The notes under the pieces: model-generated
Seen by the model: the letters and a program-made list of their open reading frames with translations, nothing else
Databases searched by the model: none
What the model was told of the DNA's origin: nothing
Origin: JBBQYA01 sp038209155
GTDB taxonomy: Bacteria; Bacteroidota; Bacteroidia; Sphingobacteriales; Sphingobacteriaceae
Reading direction: 5' to 3'
Assembly (NCBI GenBank): GCA_038209155.1
Contig: JBBQYA010000006.1
Span: forward strand, 1 to 52,080
Length of the DNA stretch: 52,080 bases
Shown here: one piece after another, positions 17,429 to 24,848 of the stretch
How positions within the stretch are numbered: position 1 is the first letter of the stretch
How the letters are laid out: each line of letters opens with the position of its first letter
Program-made: the position numbers and the translations under genes

Positions 17429-17992
17429 TTAGTTAAATCGTGGAAAAAATTTAATCAGTAGGAAATAAACGGTTGTTGCTATGATAGTTCCTAGCAAAGC
17501 ACCACCCAAAATATCAAACGGATAATGAACCCCAACGTAAACCTGAGCTATTGAAATTGATGCTGCCCAAATTAATCCAGTAGGTAAAATCCAATGGAAT
17601 CTTTTGTAAAAAAATAAGATCATAAAAACAGCAATTGCAAAATGATTAGTAGCATGGCTAGAGGTAAAACTTTTCCCGCTTCCGCAATCTATTAAAAGAT
17701 TTACATGGGTCATTTTAGGATCATTGCAAGGTCTAATTCGGGCGAAAGCGGGTTTTACAATTTTACTACTCGTGTAATCAGATATTCCAAACACGATTAA
17801 AATTGCAGCAATTAAAACTAAACCAGATGCTTTGTAGGTTTTTATTAAATAAAATACAATAAAAATATAGAGAGGAATCCAATTGTTTTTATTTCGTAAC
17901 AACGGCATGATAATATCTAAAATTGGGTTAGATAACCCATTATTTATTGCATAAAAACCACGCTCATCCAAAGCAGATAAATATTCTATCAT
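17429..17992 (-). CDS. PAP2-family membrane phosphatase
   Basis: A 187-residue membrane protein of the PAP2 superfamily, which dephosphorylates lipid phosphates such as phosphatidate or undecaprenyl pyrophosphate. Motif one is KPAFARIRP, motif two SFTSSHATNHF (SSHA where PSGH is usual), and motif three AQVYVGVHYPFDILGG with the nucleophilic His and partner Asp. Five to six membrane helices surround these. Its start overlaps the stop of the methyltransferase gene by four bases. Confidence 0.87.
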   Translation of the reverse strand: MIEYLSALDERGFYAINNGLSNPILDIIMPLLRNKNNWIPLYIFIVFYLIKTYKASGLVLIAAILIVFGISDYTSSKIVKPAFARIRPCNDPKMTHVNLLIDCGSGKSFTSSHATNHFAIAVFMILFFYKRFHWILPTGLIWAASISIAQVYVGVHYPFDILGGALLGTIIATTVYFLLIKFFPRFN

Positions 17993-18729
17993 AGCTTGTC
18001 ACAAATAAAAATCATTCTATCTGATTCTTTTGCAATAAATTCGTCTAAATTATAATTTCCAAAGATACCTCTAATGCTTAATCCAGCTATTGCAAAATAT
18101 CGTTCAAAATCTTTTTTTCTAAGGGCTTTCACCTCTTCTCTAAAATTATAATGTTTGCCTTTATCTTCAAATTGGATCATTTTGATAAAGTGATCATCCT
18201 CCAATTTCCTAGATATATGAAATTCGTATTTTTTTATTTGTTTAATTTCTTTTACGACCAGATTTTTTTCCAAATATTCGGAATTCATAAAATCGATAAC
18301 CAAAGTACCACCAGAAGCTAAACTTGTCGAAAAATTATTAATACATAGTTGATTTTCTTCATCTGTTTCAAAAAACCCAAAACTGGTAAATAGGTTAAAA
18401 GCGAAATCGTAAGTTTCTACTGATAAAGGATTTCGCATATCCTTAACCCAAAATTTTAATTTTTTATTTTCGTAATTACGAGCAACTTGAATATTTTCAT
18501 TGCTTAGGTCTATGCCGGAGACTGTGTATCCTTTTTTATTTAAATAAATAGCATGCCTACCTCTTCCACAACCAATATCCAAGATATTTGCTTGATTTTT
18601 TGGTGTCAAATAAGCACATAAATTATCAATAAAATACTCTGCTTCATTGTCATCTCTGTCTGAATAGAGAATATGATAATAGGGAGAATTAAACCAGTTA
18701 TGAAACCATTTTGTTAAATTTTCAGTCAT
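17989..18729 (-). CDS. Class I SAM-dependent methyltransferase
   Basis: A 246-residue methyltransferase of unknown substrate. SAM-binding motif I ILDIGCGRGRHAIYL lies at residues about 44-58; GIDLS follows as the acidic end of strand two and DFAFNLFTSFGFF is motif II. The C-terminal region is beta-rich (HISRKLEDDHFIKMIQFED). It leads the minus-strand trio with the PAP2 phosphatase and ZIP transporter, overlapping the former by four bases. Confidence 0.85.
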   Translation of the reverse strand: MTENLTKWFHNWFNSPYYHILYSDRDDNEAEYFIDNLCAYLTPKNQANILDIGCGRGRHAIYLNKKGYTVSGIDLSNENIQVARNYENKKLKFWVKDMRNPLSVETYDFAFNLFTSFGFFETDEENQLCINNFSTSLASGGTLVIDFMNSEYLEKNLVVKEIKQIKKYEFHISRKLEDDHFIKMIQFEDKGKHYNFREEVKALRKKDFERYFAIAGLSIRGIFGNYNLDEFIAKESDRMIFICDKL

Positions 18730-18811
18730 AATCTGTTAATTAGCTATGTTGGCAAATATAAAAAAATAGGCATGCAATGCAATTTTATCCAAACAAGAGT
18801 TCTGCACCTAG

Positions 18812-18842
18812 TTTGCCTTCGAGACAAAATTTCTTAGTTTTG
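18812..18842 (+). promoter_or_regulatory. Bacteroidota-type promoter for glmM
   Basis: TTTG at 18812-18815 and TAGTTTTG at 18835-18842 are separated by 19 bases, matching the Bacteroidota consensus TTTG-N19-21-TAnnTTTG in every fixed position. Transcription would begin near 18849, about 13 bases ahead of the TTG start codon. Confidence 0.7.
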
Positions 18843-18861
18843 CAAACTAATTTAAATTACA

Positions 18862-20259
18862 TTGACTCTAATAAAATCAATTTCTGGAATACGAGGTATT
18901 ATTGGTGGTAAATCTGGCGAAGGTCTTACTCCTGTTGATATTGTTAAATATACCTCTGCATTTGCCCAATGGATCTTCAACCAAAACAAAGGGAAGAATA
19001 TAATTATTGGTCGCGATGCCAGAATTTCTGGAGAAATGGTTCGGAATCTCGTGGTTGGAACTTTGCAAGGATTTGGTTTTGATGTAATTGATCTGGGACT
19101 TTCCACAACGCCAACGGTAGAAATGGCTGTTATTCTGGAAAAAGCGGCTGGTGGAATCATTATTACTGCTAGTCATAATCCTAAACAATGGAATGCATTA
19201 AAATTATTGAATGAAAAAGGGGAATTTATTTCGGAGTCTGATGGAGCAGAAGTTTTAGCGAATGCTGAAAATGCAAATTTTAACTTTTGTGAAGTTGGGT
19301 CAATAGGAAAAATAACATTCAATAATACCTATATTCAAAAGCATATCAACTTAATTTTAAAACTTAAATTAGTTGACGTAGAAGCGATTAAAGAGAAAAA
19401 TTTTAGAATTGTAATAGACTGCGTCAATTCTACAGGTGGCATTGCTTTACCTCCTTTATTAAAGGCATTGGGAGTAGCTGAGATTTTTGAATTATTTACG
19501 GATCTTGATGGCAATTTCCCGCATAATCCAGAACCACTAGCAGAACATTTATCTGCTTTAAGTGCTGAAGTTATAGCTAGAAAAGCAAGTTTAGGCATAG
19601 CTGTAGATCCCGACGTAGATCGTTTAGTTTTTATCAATGAAGATGGAACTGCCTTTGGAGAAGAATACACTTTAGTTGCAGTTGCAGATTATGTTTTAAA
19701 ACATACGCCTGGTAATACAGTTTCCAATTTATCATCTACGAGAGCTTTGCAAGATGTGACTGAGAATGCAAAGCAAAGCTATTGCGCAGCAGCAGTAGGA
19801 GAAGTAAATGTGGTAAACAAGATGAAAGAAACCAATGCAGTAATCGGTGGAGAAGGAAATGGGGGCATTATTTATCCAGAATTGCACTACGGAAGAGATG
19901 CACTAGTTGGAATTGCTTTGTTCCTTACCCATTTGGCAAATTCTGGAAAAACTATGTCAAGTTTGAAAAGCACTTATCCTAATTATCATATTTCCAAAAA
20001 TAAAATCACTCTTACACAGGATATGGACATAGATTCTTTGCTTGCTGGTATTGTAAAAAAATATAAAAAACAGCCAATTAATCTCATCGATGGTGTTCGT
20101 ATTTCTTTTGATAAAGAATGGGTTCATTTGAGGAAATCTAATACAGAACCTATCATTAGAATCTATTCCGAAAGCCACAGCGAAACTACAGCGGATATAT
20201 TAGCCATGAAAATTATGTCTGATTTTAAAGAATTAATCCAGAAAAATAAAGATTTCTGA
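18862..20259 (+). CDS. glmM: Phosphoglucosamine mutase (phosphohexomutase family)
   Basis: Interconverts glucosamine-6-phosphate and glucosamine-1-phosphate on the way to UDP-GlcNAc. The 465 residues carry the phosphoserine loop ITASHNPKQWNALK (active Ser about residue 103), metal loop DPDVDRL, sugar-binding GEGNGG and phosphate-binding RKSNTEPIIRIY. Sequence alone leaves some chance of phosphomannomutase/phosphoglucomutase activity. TTG at 18862 is the only start that gives the normal MTLIKSISGIRG N-terminus. It has a strong promoter and is followed after 20 bases by a cysteine desulfurase. Confidence 0.88.
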   Translation: MTLIKSISGIRGIIGGKSGEGLTPVDIVKYTSAFAQWIFNQNKGKNIIIGRDARISGEMVRNLVVGTLQGFGFDVIDLGLSTTPTVEMAVILEKAAGGIIITASHNPKQWNALKLLNEKGEFISESDGAEVLANAENANFNFCEVGSIGKITFNNTYIQKHINLILKLKLVDVEAIKEKNFRIVIDCVNSTGGIALPPLLKALGVAEIFELFTDLDGNFPHNPEPLAEHLSALSAEVIARKASLGIAVDPDVDRLVFINEDGTAFGEEYTLVAVADYVLKHTPGNTVSNLSSTRALQDVTENAKQSYCAAAVGEVNVVNKMKETNAVIGGEGNGGIIYPELHYGRDALVGIALFLTHLANSGKTMSSLKSTYPNYHISKNKITLTQDMDIDSLLAGIVKKYKKQPINLIDGVRISFDKEWVHLRKSNTEPIIRIYSESHSETTADILAMKIMSDFKELIQKNKDF

Positions 20260-20279
20260 TAAATATTAATAAGAAAAAA

Positions 20280-21416
20280 ATGAAAGTATATTTTGACAAT
20301 GCAGCAACTACAGCATTAGATCCAGAAGTTTTGGAAGTAATGATTGATGTAATGAGAAAACATTATGGAAATCCATCATCCATACACGCGCATGGAAGAG
20401 AAGTGAGAACAATAGTAGAACAAGCGAGAAAAACAGTTGCCAAATTATTAAATTGTACTCCATCAGAAATTTTCTTTACTTCTGGAGGAACAGAAGCGGA
20501 CAATACGGCCATTAGATGTGGAATGTTGGATATGGGAATTTCTCATGCTATTACTTCTAAAATTGAACATCATGCAGTTTTACATACCTTAGAAAATTTA
20601 GCTTCCAAAGGTTTAATCCACCTTGATTTTGTAGATATAGATAATCAAGGAAATGTGAATTTGGGTCATTTGGAGCAACTTTTACAAACTAATCCTAAAA
20701 CTTTTGTTTCATTAATGGAAGCAAATAATGAATTAGGAACTAAGCTTTCTTTGGAAAATGTTGGAGACTTATGCGAAAAATATAACGCTATTTTCCATTC
20801 AGATACGGTACAAACTATTGGTCATTTCCGTCATGATTTTTCTAAATTAAAAGTTCATTTTATGGTTTGTGCAGCACATAAATTGCATGGCCCCAAAGGA
20901 ATTGGATTTTTGTATGTAAAAAATACGATAAAGATAAAGCCATTAATTTTTGGTGGTTCACAAGAGAGAAACATGCGCGGCGGAACAGAGAATGTTTATG
21001 GAATAGCCGGTTTGGCCAAAGCACTTGAAATTGCTTACGAACACATAGATGAACATAGGAATTACGTTCTAGAATTAAAAAAATATATGATGGAAGAGTT
21101 AAAAAAAGCAATTCCAGATATTGATTTTAATGGAAATACTAATTTAGAAAAGAGTCTTTACACTGTTTTAAATGTATGTTTTCCAGCAATGGAAATGAGC
21201 GAAATGTTACTTTTCAATTTAGATATTGCAGGTATTTCTGCATCTGGTGGCAGTGCATGTTCTTCTGGTTCTAATGTTGGTTCTCATGTACTATCAGCCA
21301 TAAATGCGAGTCCAGATCGTCCATCTATTCGGTTTTCTTTTAGCAAACTGAATACTAAAGAAGAAATAGATTTTGTGGTTAATAAAGTCCAAGAATTATT
21401 TCCTGTTAAGGTTTAG
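20280..21416 (+). CDS. Cysteine desulfurase (NifS/IscS type)
   Basis: PLP enzyme that takes sulfur from cysteine for Fe-S clusters or tRNA thiolation. It shows YFDNAATT at the N-terminus, SGGTEADN, EHHAV, HSDTVQTIGH, the PLP Lys in AAHKLHGPKG (residues about 197-206) and the catalytic Cys in SGGSACSSGS (about 322-331). The 378 residues and the flexible Cys loop fit the IscS/NifS group rather than SufS. No scaffold gene lies beside it. It is probably transcribed with glmM and ends in TAG. Confidence 0.9.
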   Translation: MKVYFDNAATTALDPEVLEVMIDVMRKHYGNPSSIHAHGREVRTIVEQARKTVAKLLNCTPSEIFFTSGGTEADNTAIRCGMLDMGISHAITSKIEHHAVLHTLENLASKGLIHLDFVDIDNQGNVNLGHLEQLLQTNPKTFVSLMEANNELGTKLSLENVGDLCEKYNAIFHSDTVQTIGHFRHDFSKLKVHFMVCAAHKLHGPKGIGFLYVKNTIKIKPLIFGGSQERNMRGGTENVYGIAGLAKALEIAYEHIDEHRNYVLELKKYMMEELKKAIPDIDFNGNTNLEKSLYTVLNVCFPAMEMSEMLLFNLDIAGISASGGSACSSGSNVGSHVLSAINASPDRPSIRFSFSKLNTKEEIDFVVNKVQELFPVKV

Positions 21417-21494
21417 TATCCAATTTTTTTTTAAAGAAATTATTTTGTTAAATTTTAAAAGTAGCAAATAGAATTATCATGATTTAATTCTTTA

Positions 21495-22391
21495 TTATTC
21501 CACAACTACCTTGCTGATTTTCCCAATTTCCTTTTTTAAAACAATTTCTGGAATAACAATTTTTAGAAAAACAGACAGTTTATTTTTTAATTCTCTTCTG
21601 TCTACGATAAAATCTAGAAAGCCATGTTCCAAAACAAATTCTGAACTTTGAAATCCTTTAGGTAAATCTTTTTTGATGGTTTCTTTTATTACTCTTGGGC
21701 CAGCAAACCCAATCATTGCGCCTGGTTCAGAAATATTAATATCACCGAGCATTGCATAAGATGCTGTTACACCTCCAGTGGTTGGATCTGTAAGTAGAGA
21801 AATATAAGGAAGTTTTGCTTGTGCAAGAAGAGCTAATTTTGCAGCTGTTTTTGCCATTTGCATTAAAGAAAATGCGGCTTCCATCATTCTGGCTCCTCCA
21901 GATTTAGAAATAATCATAAATGGAAACTTATTGGCTATGCAATAATCTATAGATCTGGCAATTTTTTCTCCAACTACAGATCCCATAGAACCACCGATGA
22001 AAATAAAATCCATACAGCAAATAACTAAATCCTGACCGTTTATTTTACCATGTGCAGATCGAATAGAATCATTTAATCCTGTTTTGGCTACAGATTCTAC
22101 TAAGCGCTCAGTATACGCTTTGCTATCTACAAACTTCAATGGATCTGCGGAAACAATGTTTTCAAATAATTCTGTAAATTGATTTTCATCGAAAAGAATT
22201 TCGAAATATTCTTTTGACCCAATTCGTAAATGGTATCCACAATGGTGACAAACGAATTTATTTTCCGCTTGTTCCATTGCATGAAGTACTTTTTTACAAT
22301 TTGGACATTTGTTCCAAACACCATCAGGAGTTTCTTTCTTATCTTCTGTGGAAGTTGTAATTCCTTTCTTTACCCGTTTAAACCAACCCAT
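21495..22391 (-). CDS. accD: Acetyl-CoA carboxylase carboxyltransferase subunit beta
   Basis: Transfers carboxyl from biotin to acetyl-CoA to make malonyl-CoA, together with the alpha subunit AccA. The four-Cys zinc ribbon is CPNC (residues about 29-32) and CHHCG (about 48-52). The crotonase-like domain has the family's MEAAFSLMQMAKTAAKLA, PTTGGVTASYAMLGD and GPRVIKETI. The 298-residue length is normal. It lies 50 bases after the class I aldolase gene on the same strand and may share its promoter. Confidence 0.93.
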   Translation of the reverse strand: MGWFKRVKKGITTSTEDKKETPDGVWNKCPNCKKVLHAMEQAENKFVCHHCGYHLRIGSKEYFEILFDENQFTELFENIVSADPLKFVDSKAYTERLVESVAKTGLNDSIRSAHGKINGQDLVICCMDFIFIGGSMGSVVGEKIARSIDYCIANKFPFMIISKSGGARMMEAAFSLMQMAKTAAKLALLAQAKLPYISLLTDPTTGGVTASYAMLGDINISEPGAMIGFAGPRVIKETIKKDLPKGFQSSEFVLEHGFLDFIVDRRELKNKLSVFLKIVIPEIVLKKEIGKISKVVVE

Positions 22392-22441
22392 CTCAATTTT
22401 CTAAATTATTGTTAAACTCGTAATCCTTTTAAAATCGTTTT

Positions 22442-23500
22442 TTAAGCAATAGTTATCTCATTGCTCAAATATACATCTTGAACAGAATTTAGCATAGAAA
22501 CTCCTTCTGCAAATGGGCGTTGAAATGCTTTTCTACCCAAAATTAATCCTTGACCTCCAGCTCTTTTATTGATTACTGCAGTTTCCACAGCCTCCATCAT
22601 ATCCGATGCTCCTTTTGATTCTCCTCCAGAATTGATCAATCCATTTCTGCCCATGTAACAGTTGGCAACCATGTACCTACATAAATCTATCGGATGGTCG
22701 GTTGTTAGTTCTGAATACACTTTAGGATGCGTTTTCCCAAAATTTACCGCATTATAACCTCCATTGTTGGTAGGCATTTTTTGCTTAATAATATCAGCTT
22801 GAATAGTAACTCCTAAATGCGTTGCTTGAGAACTTAAATCGGTAGAAGTATGATAATCAATTCCATCTTTTTTGAATGCACTATTTCTTGTATAGCACCA
22901 AAGAATTGTAGCCATTCCTAAATCATGAGCTCGTTCAAATGCTTCGGATATTTCTACAATTTTTCTTCCAGTATCCTCAGAACCAAAATAAATAGTGGCT
23001 CCTACAGCTACTGCACCCATATTCCAAGCATCTTCTACGCTTCCAAAAAATTGTTGATCAAATTTATTTGGATAAGAAAGAAACTCATTATGGTTTAATT
23101 TTACGATAAAAGGAATTTTGTGAGCATATTTTCTAGCTACAGATCCCAAAACTCCAAAAGTAGAGCAAATTGCATTACAACCACCTTCTATGGCTAATTT
23201 TACAATATTTTCACCATCAAAATAGATGGGATTAGGCGCAAAGGAAGCTCCAGCAGAGTGTTCAACTCCTTGATCTACAGGTAAAATGGACATATATCCC
23301 GTTCCTGCCAATCTACCATGATTGTAAAGTGTTTGTAAACTTCTAATTACCGGAATTGTACGGTTGGTTTGTAGAAACACTCGATCTAAGAAATCAGCTC
23401 CAGGTAGGTGGAGATGCTCTTTTGAAATGGTTTTACAGGTGTGTTGCAAAAGTGAATCTGCCTTTTCTCCAAGAATTTCTGTGATTTTTTGTATGGACAT
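22442..23500 (-). CDS. fbaB: Class I fructose-bisphosphate aldolase (DhnA type)
   Basis: Schiff-base aldolase of glycolysis and gluconeogenesis. The 352-residue chain has the DhnA-type marker VDQGVEHSAG, FIVKLNHNE and the ATIYFGSED strand; the family's catalytic Lys and phosphate-binding glycines (NSGGESKGASD, GGQGLILGRKAF) lie in the second half. The ATG at 23500 follows a TACTTTTG element by 21 bases. It leads the pair with accD. Confidence 0.9.
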   Translation of the reverse strand: MSIQKITEILGEKADSLLQHTCKTISKEHLHLPGADFLDRVFLQTNRTIPVIRSLQTLYNHGRLAGTGYMSILPVDQGVEHSAGASFAPNPIYFDGENIVKLAIEGGCNAICSTFGVLGSVARKYAHKIPFIVKLNHNEFLSYPNKFDQQFFGSVEDAWNMGAVAVGATIYFGSEDTGRKIVEISEAFERAHDLGMATILWCYTRNSAFKKDGIDYHTSTDLSSQATHLGVTIQADIIKQKMPTNNGGYNAVNFGKTHPKVYSELTTDHPIDLCRYMVANCYMGRNGLINSGGESKGASDMMEAVETAVINKRAGGQGLILGRKAFQRPFAEGVSMLNSVQDVYLSNEITIA

Positions 23501-23521
23501 TGTGTTTTTTTTCTAGCGAAG

Positions 23522-23529
23522 CAAAAGTA
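23522..23529 (-). promoter_or_regulatory. Candidate -7 element upstream of the aldolase gene
   Basis: TACTTTTG on the minus strand matches TAnnTTTG and lies 21 bases ahead of the ATG; no clear -33 TTTG is seen. Confidence 0.35.
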
Positions 23530-23551
23530 TAAATATTTATAAAATATGAAA

Positions 23552-24298
23552 TTAGTTTTTAATAGAGATTGGTTTTGGATATTCCATCTTCAATTTCTTC
23601 ATGCTATCCACTATTGTTTTGGTTATTAAATAATCTCTGTACCAATTCTGATCCGCTGGAATGATGTTCCATGGGTTTTCTTTACCGCAGCGTTTAAAAA
23701 TTTCTTCATATACTTTCATAAAATCTGGCCATTTTTCTGATGTCTTTGCATCATTTGGATTGTGTTTCCAACTTTTTTCCGGGATTTCTAAGCGTTCTTG
23801 GAAACGCTCTTTTTGCTCTTCTTGTGAAATATGAAGATAAAATTTTAAAACATGGGTATTATTCTGTTCCAATAGTAGTTCAAAATTGACGATTGCTTCA
23901 AATCTTTCTTTTATTTTCTCCTCAGAAATAAATTTCTCTACACTTGGAACTAAAATATCTTCGTAATGCGAACGATTGAAAACTTTGATCATTCCTCGTT
24001 CTGGAGTTTGCAGATGTATTCTCCAAAGAAAATCATGCTCCAATTCTATGGGTGTTGGTGCTTTGAAGGAAGTTACGCTGCAACCCATAGGATTTACAGA
24101 TGAAAATACTTTTCGTATGGTTCCATCTTTTCCAGATGCATCCATCCCCTGCAGAATAACCAAAAAACTATGTTTTCCTTCTGCATACATAGTTGCTTGC
24201 AATTCTTCAAGTTCTAGCAGCATCTGTACGATTTCTTTTTTCGTATCCTCTTTATCTATATTTTCTGCCGCTCTTGTTGGCGTTTTTTGTAGATTCAT
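23552..24298 (-). CDS. PPK2-family polyphosphate kinase
   Basis: Polyphosphate:nucleotide phosphotransferase using polyphosphate to phosphorylate nucleotides. The 248-residue single domain carries Walker A GMDASGKDG (residues about 50-58), Walker B VFNRSHYEDIL, the lid region KERFQERLEIPEKSWKHNP and the C-terminal PADQNWYRDYL. A one-domain protein of this size could be PPK2 class I or III; the sequence as read does not decide this. The ATG at 24298 is the first in frame. It diverges from the GNAT gene. Confidence 0.88.
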   Translation of the reverse strand: MNLQKTPTRAAENIDKEDTKKEIVQMLLELEELQATMYAEGKHSFLVILQGMDASGKDGTIRKVFSSVNPMGCSVTSFKAPTPIELEHDFLWRIHLQTPERGMIKVFNRSHYEDILVPSVEKFISEEKIKERFEAIVNFELLLEQNNTHVLKFYLHISQEEQKERFQERLEIPEKSWKHNPNDAKTSEKWPDFMKVYEEIFKRCGKENPWNIIPADQNWYRDYLITKTIVDSMKKLKMEYPKPISIKN

Positions 24299-24387
24299 CT
24301 TTTTATTTAATTTTTTTCGTTAACTATTTTTTGTTGATCTAATATTTTAAGTTAAAAATCACAAGATAATAATATAAGCAACAATTG

Positions 24388-24837
24388 ATGGAGATAAAAC
24401 CAAGGGTTACGGTTATAAAAGTAACGAAACAGGATGATTTAGAAATTCTTTTTGAAATTAGGAGAAAAGTTTTTGTAGAAGAGCAAAGGGTAAGTGAAAA
24501 AGAAGAGTATGACCAATATGAATCTATTGCTTTTCATTACATGGCTTGTTTGAATGGAGTACCTGTTGGAACTGCACGATGGAGAAAAACTGATGATGGA
24601 ATAAAATTAGAACGCTTTGCTGTTTTGATTGATTTTCGAAGTGCAGGAATTGGTTCTAGTTTATTAAAACAAATATTAGAGGACATCGGTAATCAAAATA
24701 CTGTTTTATATTTGCATGCTCAAATTACGGCAATAGGTTTGTATAAAAAATTTGGTTTTAAAGAAGAGGGAGGTATGTTTAAAGAAGCTGGAATCCTTCA
24801 TTACAAAATGACTCGCAAACCAAATTACAGCCTTTAA
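24388..24837 (+). CDS. GNAT-family N-acetyltransferase
   Basis: Acetyl-CoA-dependent acetyltransferase of about 149 residues. It has the ElaA/YjcF-like N-terminus (VFVEEQRVSEKEEYDQYE), the central strand VGTARWRKTDDGIKLERFAV and the acetyl-CoA-binding R-x-x-G-x-G turn in FRSAGIGSSLL. The C-terminus LYKKFGFKEEGG is typical. Substrate unknown. The ATG at 24388 is preferred to the TTG one codon earlier. DUF5686 follows 11 bases after its stop. Confidence 0.86.
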   Translation: MEIKPRVTVIKVTKQDDLEILFEIRRKVFVEEQRVSEKEEYDQYESIAFHYMACLNGVPVGTARWRKTDDGIKLERFAVLIDFRSAGIGSSLLKQILEDIGNQNTVLYLHAQITAIGLYKKFGFKEEGGMFKEAGILHYKMTRKPNYSL

Positions 24838-24848
24838 TTTCCTTTATA

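Noticed and set aside
19335..19670. Antisense frames over glmM
   Set aside because: They fall within a clear glmM coding sequence and match no family.
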